From Methylobacter sp. (lineage in GTDB: Bacteria > Pseudomonadota > Gammaproteobacteria > Methylococcales > Methylomonadaceae), in NCBI RefSeq assembly GCF_030680395.1, contig NZ_JAUXVR010000022.1, forward strand, positions 53,669 through 117,668: a DNA stretch of 64,000 nt, given 5' to 3'. This document shows, piece by piece, positions 54,841 through 62,634 of this stretch (its first letter is position 1; each line of letters begins with the position of its first letter). A program made the translations under genes and the position numbers. The notes under the pieces are model-generated. The model ran no database searches, was not told the DNA's origin, and was given only the letters and a program-made list of their open reading frames with translations.

Positions 54841-54934
54841 GCTGGACGCGCTGCATCCCGTATGCGCACAAGACATTGACCGTGACTCGCGGCGCAGCGC
54901 GCCTTGACTGCATTCCCACGTAGCGCGTGGGAAC
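54841..54934. repeat. GCGTGGGAAC repeat, long form
   Basis: GGACGCGCTGC at the left and CATTCCCACGTAGCGCGTGG at the right, with CGCGGCGCAGCGCGCC between, reproduce the 49690 element in part. Confidence 0.72.
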
Positions 54935-54985
54935 GAGAGCAAAGATCGTGATTTCGCCATAGACGCTGGAATAACCGCCTCGGAC

Positions 54986-55100
54986 GTAGGCCGGAATAAG
55001 CCCGCCCGGCGTAAGCAAGGGCGGGTGTTTCCGGCGAAACTGTGCGGCAAGCCGGAAACGCCACCTCGCGCTACGCTTGGGCGGCCTTATTCCGGCCTAC
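54986..55100. repeat. GTAGGCCGGAATAAG repeat, copy 3
   Basis: The inverted ends match copies 1, 2 and 4. The centre differs from those three (CGAAACTGTGCGGCAAGCC in place of CATCGGAGCGCC), so it is a diverged copy. The flank GTCGAGATGTGTATAACGA follows. Confidence 0.86.
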
Positions 55101-55220
55101 GTCGAGATGTGTATAACGATAAGCGCAAGCGCGTGGGAATGCGAGCAAAAACAGGGTGAGCTTCCGAGACCCGGCACTCAGAAATCACAAACCGCCACAC
55201 AACAACAAAGAGAGAACCCC

Positions 55221-56516
55221 ATGAATAATCAACAAAATAATCCACACCCCCATTATCAAGTCATCATCGTCGGCGGCGGCCAGGCCGGTTTGTCGGTCAG
55301 CTATTACCTGCAAAAACTGAATATCAGCCACATCGTCTTTGAAAAAAACCGGATCGCCCATTCCTGGCGCAACGACCGCTGGGACAGCTTTTGCCTGGTG
55401 ACCCCGAACTGGCAATGCCGCCTGCCGGATTTTCCGTATCAAGGCGACGATCCGCAAGGCTTCATGCTTAAGGACCAGATTGTCGAGTATGTCGAGGCTT
55501 TTGCCGAAAAGATCAACGCACCGCTGAACGAAGGCGTGGCCGTGACTCGCGTCCGCCGGGGCAAACAGGGCTGGCTTGAAGTGACGACGAGCGCCGGCGA
55601 GTTCACCGCCGATCACTTGGTCGTGGCAACGGGCGGCTACGATATTCCGATTATTCCGGATTATGCCAAAAATCTTCCCGCCCACATTACCCAGATCCAT
55701 TCCGTGCAATACCGCAATCCGCAATCCCTTCCTGCCGGTGAGGTGCTGGTCGTGGGTACCGGGCAATCCGGCGTACAGCTGATGGAAGACCTGCATTTGG
55801 CGGGTCGTAAAGTGCATTTGGCAGTCGGCAACGCCCCCCGTTCGCCGCGCCTGTATCGCGGCCGGGAAACGACGGAATGGCTGTACGATCTGGGCTTTTA
55901 CAAGCTGACTTTTGATAATCATCCACTGGGCGATGCGGTTCGCCACAAGACCAACCACTATCTGACCGGGCGTGACGGCGGCCATGAAATCGATTTGCGC
56001 AAGTTTGCGCTGGAAGGCGTCAATCTGTATGGCAGCATGGCCAATATCCAAGGCGCCACGCTGGAATTCAAAACTGATTTAACCCAAAACCTCGACGAGG
56101 CCGACGACGTGTATGTGCGTATACGCAAGGATATTGACCGCTATATTGCGGAGAACGGTATCGATGCGCCGGAGGAACCGGCGTTCAGGAAAGTCTGGGA
56201 ACCCGAATTCGATCCATTGACTGTAGATGCGGATGCCGCGGGCATCACCTCCATCGTGTGGGCGATCGGTTTCCGCCCGGATTACAGCTGGATAGAGCTA
56301 CCGGCTTTCGATGCCCAGGGTCATCCGCAATTCCAGCGCGGAATAACCAACGAAGAGGGGCTCTATTTCATCGGTTTGCCCTGGCTCAACACCTGGGGTT
56401 CCGGCCGCTTTCTGGGGATCGCCGAGGATGCGCAATACCTGGCCGGGGTGATTCAGGGCAAGATAGAGGCCGCGCAGAGCCAGACTTGCACATCGCGCAG
56501 GCCTGCCATGAATTAA
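55221..56516 (+). CDS. nitH: NitH, flavin-dependent monooxygenase-like protein (MSMEG_0569 family)
   Basis: This 431-residue flavoprotein has the FAD motif IIVGGGQAGLSVSYYL (15-30) and a second nucleotide motif VLVVGTGQSGVQL. Other segments are WRNDRWDSFCLVTPNWQCRL and GLYFIGLPWLNTWGSGRF. The ATG at 55221 follows AGAGAG; the longer frame passes through repeats. It closes the nit cluster. Oxidation of a nitrile or cyanide-derived intermediate is inference. Confidence 0.9.
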   Translation: MNNQQNNPHPHYQVIIVGGGQAGLSVSYYLQKLNISHIVFEKNRIAHSWRNDRWDSFCLVTPNWQCRLPDFPYQGDDPQGFMLKDQIVEYVEAFAEKINAPLNEGVAVTRVRRGKQGWLEVTTSAGEFTADHLVVATGGYDIPIIPDYAKNLPAHITQIHSVQYRNPQSLPAGEVLVVGTGQSGVQLMEDLHLAGRKVHLAVGNAPRSPRLYRGRETTEWLYDLGFYKLTFDNHPLGDAVRHKTNHYLTGRDGGHEIDLRKFALEGVNLYGSMANIQGATLEFKTDLTQNLDEADDVYVRIRKDIDRYIAENGIDAPEEPAFRKVWEPEFDPLTVDADAAGITSIVWAIGFRPDYSWIELPAFDAQGHPQFQRGITNEEGLYFIGLPWLNTWGSGRFLGIAEDAQYLAGVIQGKIEAAQSQTCTSRRPAMN

Positions 56517-56523
56517 TTATTCA

Positions 56524-56591
56524 CCACGAAGACACGAAGACACGAAGACACGAAGCTTATGCTTTCCTTCGTGCTCTTCGTGTCTTCGTGG
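56524..56591. terminator. Large hairpin between convergent genes
   Basis: CCACGAAGACACGAAGA (56524-56540) and its exact reverse complement (56575-56591) flank a 34-base loop with more GACACGAA repeats. It sits between the ends of nitH and the radical SAM gene, a likely bidirectional terminator or repeat. Confidence 0.72.
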
Positions 56592-56611
56592 CGAGTAAAA
56601 CCAAAAACATT

Positions 56612-57574
56612 TCATGACCGACTTGTCTCCAATGCACCGCCGCAGCTACTGCCCTGCCCCGCCGTGCAACCGTAACAATGCGCGGCGGTGGCGATGCTTG
56701 CACCGTTGAGTATCTGCGGCAACACATCGCCGATATGAATACGCCCTGCCGCCGCGCCGAGCGGCATCTCCAGCATCTGGTTAAAGTCGCAATCGTAAAC
56801 ACTGCCCTGCCAATCGACGCTCACTGTATTCAGGCACATCAGATGGTCGAGATTGTCCTTTTTAAAACTGCCGCGCAATAATTCCAGGTAAGCGTCAAAG
56901 CGGCCCTGACTGACCAGCATGCTGCCGAAACGCTGGATCGGCATGTTGGCCATCACATACAGGCGATTGAATACGATGCCGTAATGTTGCTGCAAATGCT
57001 GTTTATAGGCCTGTTCCAGGTTTTGTTGGTCCGGCGGCAATACCGCATCCTGCGGGTTGTAAACCAGGTTAAGTTGCAGTTTCTGTCCGTAACCTAATCG
57101 GTTCAAGCGTTGCAATGCCGCCAGGCTGTCCTTGAACACGCCTTTACCGCGCTGTTTATCGACGTTTTCTTCAAGATAACACGGCAAAGACGCGACGATT
57201 TCCACCTGCTGCTCGGCCAAAAACTCCGCCAATCCGGCATAGCGCTTATCCTCCAATATGGTCAGATTGCAGCGATCAATGACGTTGATGCCCCGACTTC
57301 GCGCTTTGGTCACCAGATACTGAAAATGCGGATGCATTTCCGGGGCGCCTCCGGTTAAATCCAGGGTATGAATATTCGCGGCTTCGGCAACTGCCAGCAC
57401 TTGCTCCAGCGTTGCCAAACTCATCAGCTCGGTGCGTTTTGGCCCGGCGTTGACATGGCAATGCGTACAACTCAGATTGCACAAATAGCCGAGATTGACT
57501 TGCAGGATTTCCAGCGGTTTGCGGAAAATGGCAGGAAAATCGCTATCTGCCAGTAGCGGTTGGGTATCGTGCAT
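56612..57574 (-). CDS. ArsS-like radical SAM/Cys-rich protein
   Basis: This 320-residue radical SAM protein has C32-x3-C36-x2-C39 (LGYLCNLSCTHCHVNAGP) and DLTGGAPEMHPHFQYLV. C-terminal cysteines lie in HCYGCTAGQGSSCGG. The family includes ArsS, which makes arsenosugars, but the assignment is by family only. The ATG at 57574 is five bases after the DUF3047 stop, with AAGGA upstream. It ends the hvf-linked operon. Confidence 0.87.
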   Translation of the reverse strand: MHDTQPLLADSDFPAIFRKPLEILQVNLGYLCNLSCTHCHVNAGPKRTELMSLATLEQVLAVAEAANIHTLDLTGGAPEMHPHFQYLVTKARSRGINVIDRCNLTILEDKRYAGLAEFLAEQQVEIVASLPCYLEENVDKQRGKGVFKDSLAALQRLNRLGYGQKLQLNLVYNPQDAVLPPDQQNLEQAYKQHLQQHYGIVFNRLYVMANMPIQRFGSMLVSQGRFDAYLELLRGSFKKDNLDHLMCLNTVSVDWQGSVYDCDFNQMLEMPLGAAAGRIHIGDVLPQILNGASIATAAHCYGCTAGQGSSCGGALETSRS

Positions 57575-57579
57575 TGTTA

Positions 57580-58224
57580 TTAATCCTTGGAAAACCAAAT
57601 GTCGCCATAATAGGCCGAAACGCGGCCGCCGCTGTTGTCGGTATCGGTCATCAGCGCCACCGCATCGATAGCGTTCAAGTCTTCGCCGAACAGTTTTTGC
57701 AGGTCGGCGCGGACATTGCGCTTTTCGCTGTGCCAGACGTTCAGCGCCGCCTCGGGGCCGCGCACAGCTATCATCATCGCATGATCGCCGGCAAAAGCGT
57801 TGGGCCAGACGGTGTCTTTGCCGGTGTTGCCTGCCCAGACATAATTAATCGCTTTGGTCTGCCAAAACGCCAGACCGCCTTTGACTACCACATAAATACG
57901 GGCGGCGTAATCGTCGCCGGGCTTGCTTTGTTCATTCAACCCGCTCAAGCGGTCGGCAATGCGCCATGACCAATTCAGGAACGGCGTTTGTTCGAGATCG
58001 ATGCGCTGTTCCTTGAACAACCCGGAGCCTGATGCATGACTCTCGGCTTGCAACACCACGACGCCATCCACGGTTTGCAAGCGGTAACGGGTCTCGCCTT
58101 TAAAATCTTTACGTTCCCAGCCGTCGAGCCGATTGCGGCTGAACTCACCCAGCGGCAATGTAGGTTCGGCAGCCAAGTCCTGCATAACTAAAACCGTCAA
58201 TAATACGGCCGGTAATCCTCTCAT
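57580..58224 (-). CDS. DUF3047 periplasmic protein
   Basis: This 214-residue protein has a short signal-like start (GLPAVLLTVLVMQDLAA) and a beta-rich DUF3047 domain with FLNWSWRIADRLSGLNEQSK, DDYAARIYVVVKGGL, INYVWAGN and VALMTDTDNSGGRVSAYYGD. The function is unknown. It starts two bases after the TVP38 gene. Confidence 0.85.
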   Translation of the reverse strand: MRGLPAVLLTVLVMQDLAAEPTLPLGEFSRNRLDGWERKDFKGETRYRLQTVDGVVVLQAESHASGSGLFKEQRIDLEQTPFLNWSWRIADRLSGLNEQSKPGDDYAARIYVVVKGGLAFWQTKAINYVWAGNTGKDTVWPNAFAGDHAMMIAVRGPEAALNVWHSEKRNVRADLQKLFGEDLNAIDAVALMTDTDNSGGRVSAYYGDIWFSKD

Positions 58225-58226
58225 GC

Positions 58227-58913
58227 CTATGCTCCGTTCACTTGTTTGGCCTGCAAGCGTTTCAGCCCTACAGGCAATAATGACAATACGCCCAGCAGGC
58301 TAAAAGCCAACAAAGTTTGCGTCGACAGCAATTGATCCAGACGCTGGATACTGCCCAGGGACTGCCCCAGATTGGCGAACACGAAACTGCCGGGCATGAT
58401 GCCGATAAACGTGGTCATCACATAAATCCGCAACGATACCGGTGTAAACGCCGGAGCTAGATTCACCAGCCAGAACGGAAACGCAGGCACCAGCCGCAGA
58501 AACAGCAGGTAACTAAAGGCATCGGCCTGAAAGCCGTCCAGCAGTTTTTTAGCAAGCGTGTTACTGCGCAAACGCTGTTCGGCCCAGTCCGCCAACAGGT
58601 AACGCGCCATCCAGAACAGCGCCGTTGCCCCCACTGTCGCGGAAATCAGGATCAACAAGGTGCCCATCCAGCGCCCGAACAGCAAACCCAACAACAATGA
58701 CAACACCGTACCGCCCGGCAGACTTAACGCGGTGGACAGGCTGTAACCGATGCCGCAAGCGAGCAGCATCAGCAGGTAATGCCGGTCGGTAAAATCCGTC
58801 AATGCCTGCCGGTGCTCGCGTATGTTGTCCAGGCTTAACAGTTGCGGGCCGTCGAATAGAAAGAAGACGGCTACCGCTATCGGCAGCAGCCAGATCAGGT
58901 GTTTTTTGTGCAT
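58227..58913 (-). CDS. TVP38/TMEM64-family membrane protein
   Basis: This 228-residue protein has about five membrane segments and the SNARE-associated (VTT) domain, with SLPGGTVLSLLLGLLFG and FLRLVPAFPFWLVNLAPAF. Family members may act in lipid or membrane processes. GGGGG precedes the ATG. It overlaps the DoxX gene by 19 bases. Confidence 0.88.
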   Translation of the reverse strand: MHKKHLIWLLPIAVAVFFLFDGPQLLSLDNIREHRQALTDFTDRHYLLMLLACGIGYSLSTALSLPGGTVLSLLLGLLFGRWMGTLLILISATVGATALFWMARYLLADWAEQRLRSNTLAKKLLDGFQADAFSYLLFLRLVPAFPFWLVNLAPAFTPVSLRIYVMTTFIGIMPGSFVFANLGQSLGSIQRLDQLLSTQTLLAFSLLGVLSLLPVGLKRLQAKQVNGA

Positions 58914-59503
58914 ATTTCCCCCTTACACTTAGTTTGATTGTGAATGATTTTGTCGGCGATTGACAAGGACTTAAGCCGGAAATCAACACTTAACCGGCCG
59001 CTGCCGCTCAGCAGCAGCGAGCACAGCATCAGCAAATACATCAATGGCAGTTTGTAATTGCCGTACCCCTGATCGGTGATGGCATAGCCTTTCCACAGTT
59101 CGGCAAGGCTATGCCATTCGGCGGGCCAGTGTACGGCAGCAATCGCCACCACGGTCAACAGCATTAATGCCAGACTGAAAAACCGGGTAGCAAAACCTAA
59201 GACCAGCGCCACCGGCGCAATAATTTCCAGGCCGGTAGCCAATGTCCAACTGACGTCGGCAGGCAGTAGACTAATTGGAAACGGAAAGGTCAAGTCGGCA
59301 AACCAGTTGTCGCCGTTAAGTTTTTCCAGCCCGGCCTCGCCGAATTCATAAGCCAGCAGTAATCTTGGAAATAGCGGCGCCATGCCTTGCGCGTTGCTGT
59401 CGAACCACTGAGACAGCTTGCCGGGACAGGCGCGGACTCGACTGATTGCAGAAGAAACGGCGCAGATAGCGCAGTCATGGCCGGGTAAAGAATGATAGTT
59501 CAT
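58895..59503 (-). CDS. hvfX: DoxX-family protein, HvfX type
   Basis: This 202-residue membrane protein contains the DoxX pattern of the copper-peptide loci: LAYEFGEAGLEKLNGDNWFA, FATRFFSLALMLLTVVAIAAV, AEWHSLAELWKGYAITDQGYGNYKLPLMY. The first 30 residues (with several Cys and HDCAICAVSSAISR) look unlike the family and have no good ribosome binding site, so the true start may lie further in. It sits 325 bases after hvfC, with repeats between, and couples to TVP38. Confidence 0.87.
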   Translation of the reverse strand: MNYHSLPGHDCAICAVSSAISRVRACPGKLSQWFDSNAQGMAPLFPRLLLAYEFGEAGLEKLNGDNWFADLTFPFPISLLPADVSWTLATGLEIIAPVALVLGFATRFFSLALMLLTVVAIAAVHWPAEWHSLAELWKGYAITDQGYGNYKLPLMYLLMLCSLLLSGSGRLSVDFRLKSLSIADKIIHNQTKCKGEICTKNT

Positions 59504-59828
59504 AGCGTATGTACTCTATAAAATAGTTAATCATGGAAAACGCAGTTGAGCCACGAATGAACAACGGGTTACATCGACCCTTCTCGCCCAAATTAGACCT
59601 TCCAGGTTTTAAAAACCTGGAAGGTCTGCCTATCGGCCTGTGTCTCGGCAACTGCTCCCTGCGTTGCTAAGCCACAGGGATGGGGTGAATGCAGATATTG
59701 CACGACTGTATGGATACAGGAGGTAGAGTAATGCAGGAGCAATTACCGAGGAGCGAATATCTGTCCATACAAGTCGTTCGTGGTGAATAAAAGCTTTTAA
59801 TTTCGGTTTCGGCTTGTCCGGCTTAAGG
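59504..59828. other. Gap between hvfC and hvfX with repeats
   Basis: These 325 bases hold the palindrome at 59595-59627 and a short motif at 59702-59738 that is also found at 4572-4608. No gene was found. The presence of repeats here may separate two transcription units. Confidence 0.6.
59595..59627. repeat. AGACCTTCCAGGTTTT palindrome, copy 2
   Basis: AGACCTTCCAGGTTTT runs into AAAACCTGGAAGGTCT with one extra A between them. It is the same element as 9388 and 62368. Confidence 0.88.
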
Positions 59829-60593
59829 TTAATGGGAATGAATGCCGATAATCGCGCCCTGCCGATGCAAATCGGCCAGAATGCTTTTACCGAACAGCAG
59901 CAAATTCGACAGTTCCGAAGCCGTTAAATCCTTGCCTAACTCTTGCAGCACTTGCGTTGCCGTATTGCGTTTTTGCAGGCGCAGCACCAGACCGGCGGTC
60001 GCCGGGTTGAGGGCGATAAACTGCACCCGGTCGGTGGAATCGCGGAAACCGAGAATGTGCGTGGAAGCAGATGGCGGCTCATCAGGTTGATAGGTCCGGC
60101 TGATTTGCTGCACCGGCCAAACGTAATGCAGCAACCTCATGACCGGCGTAAATACCAACGGCGCATCCATTAATTGCTCATCAGATAGCGTTTCAGTCGC
60201 GACCGGTTCGGCTTCTGCAATCGACAGAATCAGTTCCATCCATTCAAAATGCGCCAGTTCGGCCAGAAACGGCGGATTGTCAGCGGCCTGACTTTCGTTT
60301 TGCAGATACAGTACAAACTCGTCGGGAATTTGCCGGTAATAAGGCGACAGGCAACGATGCCGGGCAATAAACGTCTTAAGTAACTTCTGCCAAGCCGTTT
60401 CACCCAAAATCGAGTGAGTGACGGGGAAACACGTTTCCAGGCTGTCATTGAATTTGTTGTACAACAAATCAACATAGACGCCGACGTCTTGCCGGGCAAA
60501 ACCTGCCGGTAAAGGCTGTTGTTTGGGGTCGCGCAAATGCGCCAAAAATTGCCGCTGTAAAACTTGAAACGCGGGAATGATCTCGGCATTCAT
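59829..60593 (-). CDS. hvfC: HvfC, DUF2063 partner of the RiPP enzyme
   Basis: This 254-residue DUF2063-type protein is the partner and probable peptide-recognition subunit of DUF692 enzymes. The ATG at 60593 overlaps the hvfB stop (ATGA). Typical N-terminal segments are FLAHLRDPKQQPLP and VYVDLLYNKFNDSLETCFPV, with FLAELAHFEWMEL in the centre. Such partners bind the precursor leader and are required for modification. Confidence 0.9.
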   Translation of the reverse strand: MNAEIIPAFQVLQRQFLAHLRDPKQQPLPAGFARQDVGVYVDLLYNKFNDSLETCFPVTHSILGETAWQKLLKTFIARHRCLSPYYRQIPDEFVLYLQNESQAADNPPFLAELAHFEWMELILSIAEAEPVATETLSDEQLMDAPLVFTPVMRLLHYVWPVQQISRTYQPDEPPSASTHILGFRDSTDRVQFIALNPATAGLVLRLQKRNTATQVLQELGKDLTASELSNLLLFGKSILADLHRQGAIIGIHSH

Positions 60594-61495
60594 GCGCTTG
60601 CTCCCTCGACTTGCGCCGGCACAGGAGGTATCCGCTCGGAGGTACAAGGCGCAATGCCGGAGCGATTGCCGAAACGGCGCTGCAAGTCGGCAATATGCCC
60701 GACCTCCACCAACAAATCGGCTAACGGCGGTATATTAGAGTCCCTCTCCAATAAGGTCGGAAACACGCCGAAAGTCTGGTAAGCCAGTTCCAATAACAGC
60801 CAAACGGGATCGCACGCGGCTTGCCCGTGCGTGTCGATAATCATCCCCGATTTGTCCCAATCATGCCCCGCAACATGCCCGTAAACAATCCGATCCCCGC
60901 ACAAGCCATGCAAAAACGTAGCGGCATCGTAGTTGTGATTAAAGCTGTTGACATAAATGTTGTTCACGTCCAGATGAAAATCGCAATCGGCTTCCGTCAA
61001 CACCGCATTGATAAACGTCAATTCGTCCATTTCCGCAAACGGCGGCTTGACGTAGTAAGAGGCGTTTTCCAGTGCAATCGGGCGTTCAAGGATGTCTTGA
61101 GCGATACGAATCCGTTCGGCAACGTGACGCACCGCTTCTTCGGTAAACGGAATAGGATAAAGATCGTAGTGATGACGATCATCGCTGCAAAAACTTAAGT
61201 GTTCGGTATAAAGCGCGAAATTGTGCTCGTCGAGAAACGCTTTCATACGCCGTAAAAAGGCTATGTCCAACGGCGCCGGGCCGCCCAGCGATAGCGAAAG
61301 ACCATGCGCCACGAAGACATGGCGTTCCGTATAAGCGCGGAAAATCTTGCCCAATCTGCCGCCTATGTCTATCCAGTTTTCCGGCGACACTTCAAAAAAA
61401 TTAATCACCTCGGGAACGTTATCCGGTTCCAGCGACGGTAAAAGCTCCCGTCGCAGTCCCAGCCCTGCCCCGTTAACTGCAAAAGTTTTCATCAT
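60590..61495 (-). CDS. hvfB: HvfB, DUF692 multinuclear iron RiPP enzyme
   Basis: This 301-residue TIM-barrel enzyme belongs to DUF692 (MNIO), whose multinuclear iron centre oxidises cysteine residues of a small precursor peptide. Candidate ligands are all present: H64 (VAHGLSLS), H99 (YTEHLSF), E143 (ALENASYY), D176 (LDVNNIYVN), H207 and H211 (GHVAGHD), D221 (IIDTHG) and E250 (LLERDSN). The start could be 61495 or 61492. It is coupled to hvfC and lies 190 bases after the precursor gene, with a strong hairpin between. Copper-related thiooxazole formation is known for relatives. Confidence 0.93.
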   Translation of the reverse strand: MMKTFAVNGAGLGLRRELLPSLEPDNVPEVINFFEVSPENWIDIGGRLGKIFRAYTERHVFVAHGLSLSLGGPAPLDIAFLRRMKAFLDEHNFALYTEHLSFCSDDRHHYDLYPIPFTEEAVRHVAERIRIAQDILERPIALENASYYVKPPFAEMDELTFINAVLTEADCDFHLDVNNIYVNSFNHNYDAATFLHGLCGDRIVYGHVAGHDWDKSGMIIDTHGQAACDPVWLLLELAYQTFGVFPTLLERDSNIPPLADLLVEVGHIADLQRRFGNRSGIAPCTSERIPPVPAQVEGASA

Positions 61496-61549
61496 GTTTT
61501 TTAGCCAATTATCGATTTATAACCATCTTGATAAGTTTGTCATGAGCAT

Positions 61550-61602
61550 GTAGGGCTTGCCGTGCGCGCCTTAGCTCCCAAGGCGCGCACGGCAAGCCCT
61601 AC
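61550..61602. repeat. Perfect hairpin between hvfA and hvfB
   Basis: GTAGGGCTTGCCGTGCGCGC (from 61550) and its exact complement (ending at 61602) give 23-base perfect arms around the seven-base loop AGCTCCC (one strand). No T run follows, so it is more likely an RNA-stabilising or attenuating structure than a full terminator. Confidence 0.85.
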
Positions 61603-61684
61603 AACGGATGACCTTAAGTTTTGACGGAAGATTTTTCCGGACAACTCTAAATGCCGCCCGTGAGTTACTGGCGGCCTTTGGCTA

Positions 61685-62014
61685 CTACATTTTGCCGCTG
61701 CAACCGCCTTCTTTCATCTTGCCGCTGCATCCCCCTTCTTTCATTTTTTCTTCCGGTTGTGCCGCACCGCTACAGCCGCCCTCTTTCATTTTATTTTTGT
61801 TGGCGCCACATTTGCCTTCGCCGCACTTGCCTTCTTTCAATTTACCGCTGCAACCGCCTTCGTTCATTTTTTCGTCGGCTGCCGCCAGTTGTTGCGCGGT
61901 GTTGATATTGGACATCGAAAACGGGTTTTCACCGGCCTGGATGGCCGGCGCCATGCTTAATAAAGAAGATGCAAGCGCTCCGCCCAAAGTCAAAGATAAG
62001 GTTTTTTTGTTCAT
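61685..62014 (-). CDS. hvfA: HvfA-like Cys-rich RiPP precursor
   Basis: This 109-residue precursor has a signal peptide ending AIQA (residue 27), a linker and a repetitive C-terminal core. The core has two EGKCG motifs in tandem (C64, C69) and four EGGCSG motifs (C55, C81, C96, C105), six cysteines in all, each preceded by Glu-Gly. EGKCG is the modified unit of Haemophilus HvfA, where cysteines become copper-binding thiooxazoles. EGGCSG may be modified too. GGAG lies nine bases before the ATG. hvfB and hvfC follow on the same strand. Confidence 0.9.
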   Translation of the reverse strand: MNKKTLSLTLGGALASSLLSMAPAIQAGENPFSMSNINTAQQLAAADEKMNEGGCSGKLKEGKCGEGKCGANKNKMKEGGCSGAAQPEEKMKEGGCSGKMKEGGCSGKM

Positions 62015-62090
62015 ACTGAATGCTCCAAAAGTGATTAATGAATGTCAGGAGAGTTTTAGCGGCATATGCCATAAAGCCTTCCTACCTCAT

Positions 62091-62117
62091 CAGTCGAAGA
62101 CTATCCGTATTCCTTAC
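62091..62117 (-). promoter_or_regulatory. Candidate ECF-type promoter of hvfA
   Basis: On the minus strand GTAAGG (62117-62112) and CGACTG (62096-62091) are spaced by 15 bases, in the style of extracytoplasmic sigma factor sites. A sigma-70-like alternative, TTGATA (62160-62155) and TCAAAT (62137-62132) 17 bases apart, lies slightly upstream. Related loci elsewhere are controlled by ECF sigma factors. This remains a guess. Confidence 0.25.
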
Positions 62118-62367
62118 AAAAACTTTTTTAGATTTGAAGTGCCTGGAACATGGCTATCAACCTAAAAACCTTAATTAGCCACAAATTTGCACAAATAAAA
62201 CAGAGGTTGACTAACGGCATAGCGCGCCCTTCGACACAGCTCAGGACAGGCCTTGACTGCATTCCCACGTAGCGCGCTCATCGTTATACATAAGTATCTG
62301 CGGGCTTTGTCATTCCGACAGCCCCTTACCTGGCGTTAGGTGTTAGGCGATAAACATGCCAATATGC

Positions 62368-62398
62368 AGACCTTCCAGGTTTTTAATCTGGAAGGTCT
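62368..62398. repeat. AGACCTTCCAGGTTTT palindrome, copy 3
   Basis: AGACCTTCCAGGTTTT is followed by TAATCTGGAAGGTCT. It is a slightly diverged member of the 9388/59595 family. Confidence 0.83.
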
Positions 62399-62474
62399 AA
62401 TTTGCAACGTTCTGAACAGGCGGGACGCTTCGAACGGAGCAACAGGTCCCGTCCGGCTTGATTCGAAAGCTCCC

Positions 62475-62503
62475 CTCGTTCCCACGCGCTGCGTGGGAAC
62501 GAG
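62475..62503. repeat. Perfect CTCGTTCCCACGC palindrome
   Basis: CTCGTTCCCACGC, a GCT centre, and GCGTGGGAACGAG form perfect 13-base arms. It is the cleanest copy of this family in the window. Confidence 0.88.
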
Positions 62504-62634
62504 AAAAACCAAGCTTCATCATGGCCGCCTTTAGCCTTTAGCCATTGTAAGGAATTCCGTTTCTTTTCCGACTTAAAATTAGTGGCAAATATTAATCGCC
62601 ACGATGATCAGCCCTATAAACCCAGGAGAACGAA

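Larger units (their letters stand above)
54672..55220. other. Repeat-filled gap between nitG and nitH
   Basis: About 550 bases interrupt the nit operon. They hold three different repeat families in a row (54726-54809, 54841-54934, 54986-55119). No coding sequence is supported. GAGAGAACCCC lies before nitH. Confidence 0.7.
62015..62634. other. Divergent region hvfA/HD-GYP gene
   Basis: These 620 bases hold the presumed hvfA promoter (62091-62160, minus strand), a degenerate repeat fragment (62250-62278), the palindrome at 62368 and a perfect palindrome at 62475-62503. CAGGAGAACGAA lies before the HD-GYP ATG. No gene is supported; the plus-strand frame antisense to hvfA is a shadow. Confidence 0.6.

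Noticed and set aside
55185..56051. Minus-strand 288-codon frame
   Set aside because: It is the complement of nitH, whose FAD motifs and family match are clear; the minus frame has no domain or start site.
61608..62165. Plus-strand 185-codon frame with repeated Pro-Pro-Ser-Phe-Ile motifs
   Set aside because: It is the antisense of the repetitive hvfA coding sequence; the periodic look comes from the EGGCSG codons. The hvfA strand has a signal peptide, ribosome binding site and partner genes.
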